Positions 1 to 7,930 of a stretch of 64,000 nucleotides of DNA are shown piece after piece. A program made the translations under genes and the position numbers. Source of the DNA: Pseudomonadota bacterium (GTDB lineage: Bacteria; Pseudomonadota; Alphaproteobacteria; Rhizobiales; Phreatobacteraceae); contig JAIUOO010000007.1 in NCBI GenBank assembly GCA_020161695.1, positions 1-64,000 on the forward strand. Direction: 5' to 3'. A model generated the notes under the pieces. That model searched no databases and was not told where the DNA came from. It saw only the letters and a list, made by a program, of their open reading frames with translations. The first letter of the stretch is position 1. Each line of letters opens with the position of its first letter.

Positions 1-184
1 CCAGCGGCCGGTCGAGGCCGAGATCCCGCCGGATCTGCTCGACCACCTCGGGCGTCGCCTGCGGGCCGCCGATCACCTGCGCAACGTCACCCGGCACAAG
101 CTGCAGCAGCATGAAGCCAAGCAGCAGAACACCAAACAACACCGGTACAGACAACACCGCTCGATGAATCAGATGGGTGCCCAT
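1..184 (-). CDS. ABC transporter permease, dipeptide/oligopeptide type (DppB-like), N-terminal part
   Basis: The gene starts at 184 and runs off the left edge, so only about 61 residues are seen. They hold a hydrophobic first membrane segment (VPVLFGVLLLGFMLLQLVPGD), followed by a stretch reading 'QATPEVVEQIRRDLGLDRPL'. That combination, a first helix ending in 'PGD' and then '(E/V)VEQIRxxLGLDxPL', is typical of the DppB/OppB class of inner-membrane permeases that import peptides or related solutes. The start lies 4 nt past the stop of the amidohydrolase gene, so the two are probably co-transcribed and the hydrolase may act on the imported compound. The substrate cannot be told from this fragment. 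Confidence 0.8.
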   Translation of the reverse strand, partial: MGTHLIHRAVLSVPVLFGVLLLGFMLLQLVPGDVAQVIGGPQATPEVVEQIRRDLGLDRPL

Positions 185-188
185 GCGG

Positions 189-1826
189 TCAGCCCTTCCA
201 TTCGCCGGTCGCGTCGTGGACGCAGGCGCCGCCCAGAATAGTCAGGTCGCAGCGCGTCCCGGACAGCAGCTGTTCCGGCGTCGCCGTCAGCAGGTCGCGC
301 GAAAACACCGCCACATCGGCCGCCTGGCCGGGCCGCAGGGTTCCACGATGGTCCTCGCACCTGTTCACGTAGGCTCCGAATTCCGTATAGGCCTGGATGG
401 CGCGCTCGATGGAGATCGCCTCGCCACCGCCGACCACCGTGCCACGGGAGGTCTTCCGCGTCAGCATGGTGTAGAAATTCGGCCAGACATTCGCGTCGCA
501 GACCGGCGCATCGGTCGAGGCGGCCGGCCGGAAGCCCATGTCGATCCAGGTCTTCATGGGATAGCTGGTCGCTGGACGCTCGTCGGGCATGACCGACTGA
601 TAGAGATCGCCGAAATCATAGATGAAGACCGGCTGCGGCACCGGCTCGATGCCGGCCTGCCGCATGCGCTTCATCTGATCCATGGTGTTGAAGCCGCAAT
701 GCTCGATCCTGTGGCGGCGGTCCGCGTCGGGATATTTCGCCAGTGCCTTCTCCATCGCGACCAGGGTCTGCTCGATGGCGCCGTCGCCGATGGCATGGAC
801 CGCGAGCTGATAGCCGCGCGCATGCACGGCCATGGTCGCCTCTTCCATTTCCTTGTCGGTCAGGCAGTAGATGCCGTGGGTCTGCTCCTCGCCCTCATAG
901 GGGGCGGTCATCGCCGCGGTCTTGCCGCCTGCCGAACCGTCGGTGAAGATCTTCACCGGCCCGATGCGCAGCATGTCGTCGCCCGAGCCGGTGATCAGGC
1001 CCTCGCCGTGGCACTGGTCGAGGATGCCGTCGGGAATGTCGAGCAGGCACTGGGTGACGCGGATCGGCTGCCGGCCGGTGCGGACCGCCGTGCGATAGGC
1101 GACGATCTCGCGATATTTGGAGTGGATGCCGACGGCCGCGTCCATGGTCGACGTGATGCCGAAGGAGTTCATGTACTGCGCGCCGCGCTCGATGGCCGCG
1201 ACCAGCTCCTCGTCGGAAGCTGCCGGCAGCACGGCCTTCACCGGCAGGCGGCCGTTCTCCGCGAGAAGGCCGGTGAGGTCGCCATTGACCTGCTCGATGG
1301 CGCCGCCCGCCGGAACCGGGGAGGACTTGGTGACCCCCGCAAGCTTCAGGGCCAGCGAATTGACCACGGCGAGATGGCCGCAGGTGCGCACCAGATAGAC
1401 GGGATTGTCGGGGGCAGCCGCGTCCAGCTCGGTGCGGTGGGGGTGGCGGCGCACGTCGAGCTGGAAGTGGTCGTAGCCGCGCGCGAGAATCCACTCGCCC
1501 GGCTTCTTCCTGGCCGCCGCGTCCTTGATCAGCTGCAGCAGCCCGTCGAGCGTGTTGGCGGCCTGAGGCCGGGCATCGACCTCGGCCATGGACACGCCCA
1601 TGGGCAGGAGATGGGCATGGGCCTCGAACAGGCCCGGCGTCGCCAGCCGGCCGCGCAGTTCGACGATCTTCGTGCCCGGACCGATCAGCGGTTCCATGTC
1701 GGCGGACGAGCCGACCGCCAGCACCTTGCCGCACCACAGGGCCACGGCCTCCGCGACGGGCTCACCATAGGCGACGAAAACGCGGCCGCCGCGCAGAACG
1801 ACATCTGCCTTGGGAAGGATCGGCAT
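189..1826 (-). CDS. Amidohydrolase, YtcJ-like (amidohydrolase 3) family
   Basis: A 545-residue metal-dependent hydrolase. The N-terminal HxH metal motif is seen in 'FEAHAHLLPMG', with further family signatures 'FTDGSAGGKTAAM', 'HAIGDGAIEQTL' (metal His), 'HRIEHCGF' (metal His) and 'STDAPV' (catalytic Asp). Length and motif order match the YtcJ/amidohydrolase 3 group (PF07969), which hydrolyses C-N bonds in amides, carbamates or imides; the true substrate is unknown for most members. No signal peptide is seen, so it is cytoplasmic. It is followed 4 nt later by a peptide-type ABC permease, so import followed by hydrolysis of one compound is the simplest reading. The 258 bp upstream (1827-2084) hold no gene and no repeat that I recognise. 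Confidence 0.88.
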   Translation of the reverse strand: MPILPKADVVLRGGRVFVAYGEPVAEAVALWCGKVLAVGSSADMEPLIGPGTKIVELRGRLATPGLFEAHAHLLPMGVSMAEVDARPQAANTLDGLLQLIKDAAARKKPGEWILARGYDHFQLDVRRHPHRTELDAAAPDNPVYLVRTCGHLAVVNSLALKLAGVTKSSPVPAGGAIEQVNGDLTGLLAENGRLPVKAVLPAASDEELVAAIERGAQYMNSFGITSTMDAAVGIHSKYREIVAYRTAVRTGRQPIRVTQCLLDIPDGILDQCHGEGLITGSGDDMLRIGPVKIFTDGSAGGKTAAMTAPYEGEEQTHGIYCLTDKEMEEATMAVHARGYQLAVHAIGDGAIEQTLVAMEKALAKYPDADRRHRIEHCGFNTMDQMKRMRQAGIEPVPQPVFIYDFGDLYQSVMPDERPATSYPMKTWIDMGFRPAASTDAPVCDANVWPNFYTMLTRKTSRGTVVGGGEAISIERAIQAYTEFGAYVNRCEDHRGTLRPGQAADVAVFSRDLLTATPEQLLSGTRCDLTILGGACVHDATGEWKG

Positions 1827-2084
1827 GCAGTCTCCAATACGATCGTTTCGGAAACTGGCACGCTGTTTCGCCGTGGTGCAAGCTGTGGACGCGCCGGGCT
1901 CCCTCGTCCGGGCCGGGGTAGATTTGTCGCGACGAGGCGCTAAGGTGGGGAACTTTCGGTTCGTGCATGACCTTGCGGGAAAACGTGCGTTTCCTCCCGC
2001 ATCGCGCGTAGCGAGCTGCCTCCGGGTTCAATTGATCAAAGGCGCGCGGCGATAGGTCGCGCAGTCCCTCGCCCGTGCCGACCG

Positions 2085-2930
2085 TCAGCGACCCTGCCGG
2101 AAATAATCCGGACGCGGAATGGTCCACTGGTCGCCCCAGACCTGGTTGCCGCCATCGACGACCATCACCTCGCCGGTGACGAAGGCGCCGCTCGGACCGA
2201 CCAGATAGGTGACGGCATCGGCGACATCGCGCGCCTGGCCGAAGCGCTGCATCAGGTTCGAGCTCGGCAGGTCGCGCTGGGCCTCCTCGGAATAGACGTC
2301 CATGCCTTCCGTCGCGATGGCCCCCGGCGCAACGCAGTTCACCCGGATGTTCAGCGGCGCCCATTCGATGGCGAGGGTCTTGGACAGGTAGATCACGCCC
2401 GCGCGCGCTGCGCAGGTGTGCGCTACGCCCGGCATGCCCCGCCAGACGACCGTGACGATGTTGACGATGGAGCCGGCCTGACCGGCGTCGCGCCAGCGCT
2501 TCGCGGCCGCCTGCATCATGTACCAGGAACCGTTCAGGTTGGTGTCGATGACCGCGTTCCAGCCCTTCACGGAATAGTCGATGGCGGCCTGCGGAAACTG
2601 GCCGCCGGCATTGTTGACGAGATGGTCCAGCCGGCCGAAACGATCCCAGATCTCGGCCTGCATCCGGTCGACATCCTCCGCGTCGCGAATGGTGGCGGGC
2701 CGCACCATCACCTCCGCGCCGATGCTGCGCAGCATGGCGGCGGTCGCCTCCAGCTTCTCGACCTTGCGGCCGCAGATCACGACCTTCGCACCCAGCCGGC
2801 CACACTGGATGGCGATGGCCTTGCCGATGCCGCTGCCGGCCCCCGAGACGAGGACGACCTGATCCTTCAGAAGATCGTCGCGGTAGGTCAACGGGGCGGT
2901 GAGGGAGTCATAGGACGCGGCATCGGTCAT
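2085..2930 (-). CDS. SDR-family oxidoreductase of the peroxisomal trans-2-enoyl-CoA reductase / dienoyl-CoA reductase type
   Basis: About 281 residues with a Rossmann nucleotide-binding motif 'SGAGSGIGKA' and 'NNAGG'. The usual catalytic YxxxK is missing: the aligned stretch reads 'HTCAARAGVIYLSKTLAIEW', putting Thr and Arg where Tyr and Lys normally stand. The same pattern (HSGAARAGV...LTKSLA.EW) marks the PECR/DECR branch, which reduces enoyl- or dienoyl-CoA with NADPH, so this is a family trait and not a broken gene. I chose the ATG at 2930, preceded by GGAGG 8 nt upstream, over a GTG at 2945 inside the upstream gene. It is the third gene of an operon with an enoyl-CoA hydratase and an AtuA-like protein. 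A role in saturating a branched-chain enoyl-CoA is an inference. Confidence 0.82.
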   Translation of the reverse strand: MTDAASYDSLTAPLTYRDDLLKDQVVLVSGAGSGIGKAIAIQCGRLGAKVVICGRKVEKLEATAAMLRSIGAEVMVRPATIRDAEDVDRMQAEIWDRFGRLDHLVNNAGGQFPQAAIDYSVKGWNAVIDTNLNGSWYMMQAAAKRWRDAGQAGSIVNIVTVVWRGMPGVAHTCAARAGVIYLSKTLAIEWAPLNIRVNCVAPGAIATEGMDVYSEEAQRDLPSSNLMQRFGQARDVADAVTYLVGPSGAFVTGEVMVVDGGNQVWGDQWTIPRPDYFRQGR

Positions 2931-2934
2931 CGGG

Positions 2935-4740
2935 TCAGCCTCCACGGGCCGGCGGGACGAAGCCGGCGGGAACGGGAACGGGGAAGTCCATCAGCATCTG
3001 CGCGAAGGCCTTGCCTTGCGGATCGATGCGCAGCGATGCGACGCCACCGCCGCCGAGGCAGTCGTGCAGCACGAAATTGAGCGCGGCGATGCCGGGCAGG
3101 TCGAAACGCTCGACGCGCCCGACGCCGGTCTGGCGGAAATAGGCGGCGACGGCCTCTGGCGTCAGCGCCGCCTTGATCAGCGGCAGGTCCCCGGCGCGGC
3201 GGGCGATGACGCCGATATTGGCGGAATTGCCCTTGTCGCCGCTGCGCCCGACGGCGAGCGCGACGAGCGGCAGGGTCGCAACTTCGCCCCGGGCCGCCGA
3301 CGCCGCCACCGTTTCGATCGGCTCCGGCTGGCTCGACCCGCCCTGCGGCACCGCGACGACGAAGCTCTCGTCGCCGACGGTCACCGTCGCGGTGACGCTG
3401 TCTGCGGGCACGAGGAACGAATAGCCACGGAACACCGGCTGCACGCCCGGCCGCCCCGCGAAGAAGCCGGTGAGCCCCTGCGCCATGGCGGTCGCGGCCG
3501 GGGCGATCTCACCCGCGAGGATCGCAAGCGGCTTTTCCTCCCGGTGTCGAGCGGCGATCTTCAGCACGACCTCGCGGCTCTCGCGCGCGCCGGGGCGGGC
3601 ATTGTCGCCATAGGTCGCCTCGCTGCCCAGCACTTCGACGGAGGTTTCGGTGAAATCCGCGTGCCCGGCCTGCGCCGCCAATCGGCCGGCACGCTTCAGG
3701 ATGGCCTCGCCGGTGCGGGCGGCTTTGGCGGCTGCATCACGCCCGCCGATCGTCACCGTGCCGATGGTGCGGAAGCCGTCGGGATGTGTCGCGCTGACCT
3801 TGAGCATGCCGGAGGGCGGCCGGCCCTTCGCGCCCGCCACGCGCACGCGATCCGGCCCGTCCTGGACCATGGTCACCGCGCGGAAGTCGCAGGCGACGTC
3901 GGGAAGCAGGTAGGCAGCGGGATCGCCGATTTCGTAGAGCATCTGCTCAGCGACCGTCAGCGGCGAAATACGGCCGCCGGTGCCATCAGGCTTGGTCACC
4001 ACGAACGCGCCGGAGGCATGGCATTCGACGACCGGGAAGCCCATGTCGTCCCAGCCCGGCACCTCGGCCCAGTCGGTGGCGATGCCCCCCGTCACCTGCG
4101 CGCCGCATTCGATGAGGTGGCCGGCAAGACTACCCGCCGCGAGGCGGTCGTAATCGTCCGCGTCCCAGCCGAATTCGTGCATCAGCGCGCCGAGGGTGAC
4201 GGCGGAATCAACGCAGCGGCCGGTGATGACGATTTCGGCCCCCTCTGCGAGCGCGGCCGCGATGGGGCCCGCGCCGAGATAGGCATTGGCGCTGGCGAAG
4301 CGCTCGGGCATCGGCGCGCCGGTAAACATCTCCCGTGTCCCGGCCGCGCGGATCGCCTCGATCTGAGACAGCATGTCGTCGCCGGTGACGACGGCGATCT
4401 TCGGCGACAGGCCGAGTGCAGCGGCGCGGCGGGCGAGTTCGGCGGCAGCGCCTTGCGGGTTCATGCCGCCGCCGTTCGAGACGACCCTGATGCCGCGCCT
4501 GGTGATCTCGGGCAGCAAGCCGCCGACCACCTCGACGAAATCCGGGACATAGCCGAGGTCGGGCTTCCTCGCGCGGATGCGCGCGAGCAGCGCCAGCGTG
4601 ATCTCCGCGAGATAGTCGAAGACGAGATAGTCGATGTTGCCGCGCGTCACGAGCTGGCGCGCGCCCTCGGGACTGTCGCCCCAGAACCCGGCCGCGCCCC
4701 CGACGCGGACGATCTTCGAAGTTCCCGCAGAACGACTCAT
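2935..4740 (-). CDS. AtuA-like protein (DUF1446, acyclic terpene utilisation family)
   Basis: 601 residues matching the AtuA family in architecture: an N-terminal AtuA domain of about 450 residues (with 'VGGAAGFWGDSPEGARQLV' near the start and 'GRCVDSAVTLGALMHEFGW' mid-domain) and a C-terminal ferredoxin-like AtuA domain ('VGRSGDKGNSANIGVIAR'). In Pseudomonas the atuA gene belongs to the citronellol/geraniol (Atu) cluster, but the reaction of AtuA is not firmly established. Its start overlaps the stop of the upstream enoyl-CoA hydratase (ATGA at 4737-4740), so translation is coupled. Together with the carboxylase and dehydrogenase genes nearby this points to branched isoprenoid or 3-methyl acyl-CoA breakdown. 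The family call is firm; the biochemical role is open. Confidence 0.87.
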   Translation of the reverse strand: MSRSAGTSKIVRVGGAAGFWGDSPEGARQLVTRGNIDYLVFDYLAEITLALLARIRARKPDLGYVPDFVEVVGGLLPEITRRGIRVVSNGGGMNPQGAAAELARRAAALGLSPKIAVVTGDDMLSQIEAIRAAGTREMFTGAPMPERFASANAYLGAGPIAAALAEGAEIVITGRCVDSAVTLGALMHEFGWDADDYDRLAAGSLAGHLIECGAQVTGGIATDWAEVPGWDDMGFPVVECHASGAFVVTKPDGTGGRISPLTVAEQMLYEIGDPAAYLLPDVACDFRAVTMVQDGPDRVRVAGAKGRPPSGMLKVSATHPDGFRTIGTVTIGGRDAAAKAARTGEAILKRAGRLAAQAGHADFTETSVEVLGSEATYGDNARPGARESREVVLKIAARHREEKPLAILAGEIAPAATAMAQGLTGFFAGRPGVQPVFRGYSFLVPADSVTATVTVGDESFVVAVPQGGSSQPEPIETVAASAARGEVATLPLVALAVGRSGDKGNSANIGVIARRAGDLPLIKAALTPEAVAAYFRQTGVGRVERFDLPGIAALNFVLHDCLGGGGVASLRIDPQGKAFAQMLMDFPVPVPAGFVPPARGG

Positions 4741-5516
4741 GACGCCACCCAGCGGGGCTGGCGGCGCTCGTTGAACGCCTTGAAGCCCTCCACGGCATCA
4801 TCGGTCTTCGCCAGCAGCGGCAGCACGCGCTGGGCATATTCGACGCCCTCGAGATAGGGCATTTCGGCAATCGTGTTCAGGGCCCTGCGGCCGAAGCGCA
4901 TGGCGGTCGGCGCGCCGCCCGCAAGCGTCGCGACCAGTTCGTCGATACGGGCGTCCAGATCGGCCGTCGGCACGGCTTCGTTCAACGCGCCGATGGCGAC
5001 GCCTTCCGCCGCCGAGACCGGCTTGCCGGTGGCCGAGAGGCGCATGACGTCGCGGCGCGACAGCACGCGCAGCATGGAGGGCAGGATCATCAGCGGAAAC
5101 AGGCCGAGCGTGATTTCGGGCGTGCCCAGCCTGACGTGGTCGGCGCCGATGGCGAAATCGCAGGCGCAGACGAGGCCAAAGCCGCCGCCGAGCGCGTGCC
5201 CGTTGACCCGCGCGATGGTCGCCACAGGGCAGTTCTCGAGCGCGCGAAGGAAGACCGCCACCGGATTGTCGAGACGGTTCGGATCGACGCGGAAGGGATC
5301 GCCGTCGGCATCGGATTTCAGGTTGCCGCCGGCACAGAAGACCTTGGCGCCCGCGCCGGTCAGCACCAGCGCCCGAACCCCCTCGCGGCGACCGGCCTCC
5401 TCGACGCCGGCGATCAGCTCGGCAAGAACCGCGTCATCCAGCGCGTTGCGCTTTTCCTCGCGGTCGATGACGAGCCACAGCGCCGCGCCGCGCTGCTCAA
5501 GGCGCACCTCGCCCAT
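4737..5516 (-). CDS. Enoyl-CoA hydratase/isomerase family protein (AtuE/LiuC-like candidate)
   Basis: 259-residue crotonase-fold protein. The oxyanion-hole motifs are seen in 'VFCAGGNLKSD' and 'VNGHALGGGFGLVCACDFAIG', and the loop 'RLGTPEITLGLFP' carries a Glu at the usual catalytic region. Length is normal for the family. It is first in an operon that continues, with a 4-nt overlap, into the AtuA-like gene and then the SDR. A predicted TetR operator (5532-5544) starts 16 nt upstream of the ATG. By context it would hydrate the product of the carboxylase (a glutaconyl-type CoA, as AtuE or LiuC does), but crotonase specificity cannot be read from the motif. Confidence 0.85.
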   Translation of the reverse strand: MGEVRLEQRGAALWLVIDREEKRNALDDAVLAELIAGVEEAGRREGVRALVLTGAGAKVFCAGGNLKSDADGDPFRVDPNRLDNPVAVFLRALENCPVATIARVNGHALGGGFGLVCACDFAIGADHVRLGTPEITLGLFPLMILPSMLRVLSRRDVMRLSATGKPVSAAEGVAIGALNEAVPTADLDARIDELVATLAGGAPTAMRFGRRALNTIAEMPYLEGVEYAQRVLPLLAKTDDAVEGFKAFNERRQPRWVAS

Positions 5517-5531
5517 CGTTTCTCTCCCTAT

Positions 5532-5544
5532 TGAATATCATTCA
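5532..5544. promoter_or_regulatory. Predicted TetR operator, copy 1
   Basis: The sequence TGAATATCATTCA is an inverted repeat (TGAAT-3 nt-ATTCA). The identical 13-mer occurs in reverse orientation at 7798-7810. This copy sits in the short divergent region between the enoyl-CoA hydratase gene reading left (start 5516) and the one reading right (start 5624). The only local regulator gene is the TetR at 7931, so it is the likely binder; this is inferred. Confidence 0.65.
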
Positions 5545-5623
5545 TTTTTCATGGACTGTACCTCAAATCGCCGAGTGTGCAAGGGCGGAGAAGGCCGGTA
5601 GAACGGGCCGAACGGAGGAAGCC

Positions 5624-6421
5624 ATGACCGATCAATCGCCCGACAGCCCCGTCCTGTTCGACATTGTCGGCTCGGTGGCGATCATCAGGCTGAACCGCCC
5701 GAAACAGCTCAACGTGCTCGATCCCGCCATGGGCCGCGGCCTCGTCGCGGCGGTCGACGCGGCCGCCGATCTCGAAGCGGTGCGCGCGGTGGTGTTGTCC
5801 GGCACCGGCCGGTCCTTCTGCGCGGGCGGCGACCTCGGCCTGTTCCACCGCGACCTCGCGGGCGCGCCCAATTCCGCAGCCGACCTCATCGACCTGTTCC
5901 ACACCGCGCTGCGCGGCATCGCGCTGATGCCGAAGCCGGTGATCGCGGCCGTCCACGGGCCGGTCGCGGGCGGCGGCTTCTCGCTGGCGGTTGGCTGCGA
6001 CCTCGTCGTGGCAACGGAGGATGCGACCTTCCTCGCGGCCTATACCAAGCTCGGCACCAGTCCGGACGGCGGCCTGTCGTGGTCGCTGGCGCAGCTCGTC
6101 GGACGCCGGCGCGCGCTCGACCTCCTGCTCACCAATGAGCGGATCGACGCCAGGACCGCGCTCGCCTGGGGCCTCGTCAACCGGGTCGTGCCCGCCGGCG
6201 AGGCGGAACGGGCGGCGATCGCCCTTGCCACGACGTTCGAGGACGCTTCGGCCGCGACCACCGCTGCCGTAAAGCGGCTCGTCGGCGATGCCGTATCGGC
6301 CTCGTTCGACGCACAGCTCGATGCGGAAAAGGCGTCGTTCGTCGAGCGCGCCGGCACGGCCGATTTTCGCGAGGGCATCACCGCCTTTGTCGAGCGACGC
6401 CCGACGAAGTTTCCGGGTTGA
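5624..6421 (+). CDS. Enoyl-CoA hydratase/isomerase family protein, second copy
   Basis: 265 residues with the crotonase signatures 'SFCAGGDLGLF' and 'AAVHGPVAGGGFSLAVGCDLVV'; the catalytic loop reads 'YTKLGTSPDGGLSW', with Asp where many hydratases carry Glu, as in isomerase- or PaaG/AtuE-like members. The start at 5624 is chosen because GGAGG lies 5 nt upstream; an in-frame start at 5531 would run through the operator. It is a single-gene unit divergent from the AtuA operon and convergent with the acyl-CoA dehydrogenase. The two hydratases in the cluster are not close copies, so they probably act at different steps or isomers, for example hydration versus double-bond shift. Confidence 0.83.
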   Translation: MTDQSPDSPVLFDIVGSVAIIRLNRPKQLNVLDPAMGRGLVAAVDAAADLEAVRAVVLSGTGRSFCAGGDLGLFHRDLAGAPNSAADLIDLFHTALRGIALMPKPVIAAVHGPVAGGGFSLAVGCDLVVATEDATFLAAYTKLGTSPDGGLSWSLAQLVGRRRALDLLLTNERIDARTALAWGLVNRVVPAGEAERAAIALATTFEDASAATTAAVKRLVGDAVSASFDAQLDAEKASFVERAGTADFREGITAFVERRPTKFPG

Positions 6422-6440
6422 GGCGGCGCAGAGGCGACCC

Positions 6441-6502
6441 TGCCCTCGCGTGAGAGGGCACAAGGTTCAACGTCATGCCCCGGACCAGCCCGGGCATGAC
6501 GC
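6441..6502. terminator. Two hairpins between convergent genes (probable bidirectional terminator, REP-like)
   Basis: The gap between the stops at 6421 and 6540 holds a hairpin TGCCCTC-6 nt-GAGGGCA (6441-6460) and a larger inverted repeat at 6471-6502 whose arms read GTCATGCCC and GGGCATGAC. The second resembles the arms of the palindromes at 24641-24682 and 47275-47316. The position suits transcription stop from both sides. No T-run follows, so intrinsic termination is not proven. Confidence 0.5.
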
Positions 6503-6539
6503 GGCTGGCGCAGAAGCCGCACAACCTTCAGAGCCCGCG

Positions 6540-7745
6540 TCAGTTCCGCAGCAGTTCGCCCGCGATGATCAGCTTGCGGATCTCCGTCGTGCCGGCGCCG
6601 ATCTCCAGGAGCTTGGAGGCGCGGTAGAGCCTGTTCACCTCGGTCTCGCGCATGTAGCCGGCGCCGCCGAAGATCTGCACGGCGTCGCCGATGACCCGCG
6701 TGCAGCCCTCGGCAGCGAACATGATGGCGGCGGCGGTGACCTTGTGAATCTCGCCGCGCCCGCCGTCGCCCTCGCCGAGATCGTTGGCCTGCGCCAGCGT
6801 GCGATAGCAGAGCGACTTCATCGCCTCGACGGTGACATACATCTCGGCCAGCTTGCCCTGCACCAGCTGGAACTCGCCGATGGGGCGGCCAAACTGCTGG
6901 CGGGTCTTGGCGTAATCGATGGCAAGGTCCAGCGCCCGCTCGGCCATGCCGACATTGATCATGGCGACGATGGCGCGTTCGAGGTCGAGGCCGCTCATGA
7001 CGACGGCAACGCCGCGGTTCTCCTCGCCCACCATGTTGGCTGCCGGCACGCGGCAATCGTCGAAGGTCAGCTCGGCCGTGGTCGAGCCGCGGAAGCCCAT
7101 CTTGTCGAGCTTCTGCGCCACCGCAAAGCCAGGCGTGCCCTTTTCCACCACGAAGGCGGAAATGCCCTTGGCGCCCTTCGTCTTGTCGGTCTTGGCATAG
7201 ACGAGAACGAGGTCCGCGACCGGGCCGTTGGTGATGTAGAGCTTGCGGCCGTTGAGCACGTAGTCGTCGCCGTCACGGCGCGCCGTCGTCGCCATGGAGC
7301 CGAGCGCATCAGAGCCGGCGCCGGGCTCGGTCAGGCCGAGCGCGCCGATCCTGGTGCCATCGCAGAGGCCGGGCACGAAGCGCTTCTTCACGGCCTCGCC
7401 GGCATTGCGGGCGATGTTGTTGAGACAGAGGTTCTCGTGCGCCACGTAGGAGAGCGCGACGGCGGGATTGTAGCGCGCCAGGCCTTGCGTGATCAGGCCG
7501 GAGGTGAAGAAATCCGAGCCCGAGCCGCCGAGGCTTTCCGGCACGGTCACGCCGAGAAAACCCATCTCCGCGAGCTTCGGCATGGCCTGCGGCGGCCACC
7601 ATTCCTCGTCGTCCATCCGCTGCTGCAGCGGTAGCAGTTCGTCCTGCGAGAACCGCGAGGCGAGGTCGAGAATCTCGCGCTGGTCGGGCGTCAGATCGAA
7701 GGCGGAATGGGGGCTGTTGCGCCCCTCGGCGGCGGCCGTGGTCAT
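6540..7745 (-). CDS. Acyl-CoA dehydrogenase, isovaleryl/citronellyl-CoA dehydrogenase type
   Basis: 401-residue FAD flavoenzyme. Family marks in order: 'GALGLTEPGAGSDALGSM' (FAD/substrate loop), 'LNGRKLYITNGPVADLVLVY', 'GFRGSTTAELTFDDCRVP', 'GLDLER' and the C-terminal 'YMRETEVNRLYRASKLLEI'. The Glu in 'LDLER' matches the unusual catalytic base position of isovaleryl-CoA dehydrogenase, which favours branched 3-methyl acyl-CoAs; AtuD and LiuA share this background. I chose the ATG at 7745, which has GGGGAGG just upstream, over an upstream in-frame start. The gene reads away from the tetR gene, with a predicted operator at 7798-7810 between them. It would introduce the double bond needed before carboxylation. 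Confidence 0.88.
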   Translation of the reverse strand: MTTAAAEGRNSPHSAFDLTPDQREILDLASRFSQDELLPLQQRMDDEEWWPPQAMPKLAEMGFLGVTVPESLGGSGSDFFTSGLITQGLARYNPAVALSYVAHENLCLNNIARNAGEAVKKRFVPGLCDGTRIGALGLTEPGAGSDALGSMATTARRDGDDYVLNGRKLYITNGPVADLVLVYAKTDKTKGAKGISAFVVEKGTPGFAVAQKLDKMGFRGSTTAELTFDDCRVPAANMVGEENRGVAVVMSGLDLERAIVAMINVGMAERALDLAIDYAKTRQQFGRPIGEFQLVQGKLAEMYVTVEAMKSLCYRTLAQANDLGEGDGGRGEIHKVTAAAIMFAAEGCTRVIGDAVQIFGGAGYMRETEVNRLYRASKLLEIGAGTTEIRKLIIAGELLRN

Positions 7746-7797
7746 GGTGTCCTCCCCAGGACGGTTCCGCCTGTTGCGGCGTGTTGACATGCTTCAG

Positions 7798-7810
7798 TGA
7801 ATGATATTCA
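7798..7810. promoter_or_regulatory. Predicted TetR operator, copy 2
   Basis: TGAATGATATTCA, the exact reverse complement of the 13-mer at 5532-5544. It lies 53 nt upstream of the acyl-CoA dehydrogenase start (7745) and 121 nt upstream of the tetR start (7931), so a bound repressor could control both directions, including its own operon. Copies in exactly the two divergent promoter regions of this cluster argue for a real operator. Confidence 0.68.
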
Positions 7811-7930
7811 GTATTGTCATCTTGGCAAGCGCCCGGGCCTTTCGCGAGAGAGGCATTCGATAGAGGCGCAGCCGAGGAGGAACGCAACGGACAGGGAGGA
7901 GCGCGGCCCCGCCGCGCTTGCTGCACGCGC

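Noticed and set aside
1839..1846. ACGATCGT palindrome 13 nt before the amidohydrolase start
   Set aside because: Only 8 bp, found once near a promoter; not enough to call an operator.
177..1943. Long plus-strand frame opposite the amidohydrolase, and similar long antisense frames elsewhere
   Set aside because: Arg/His/Gly-rich composition and strict antisense placement to well-supported genes mark them as GC-driven shadows.
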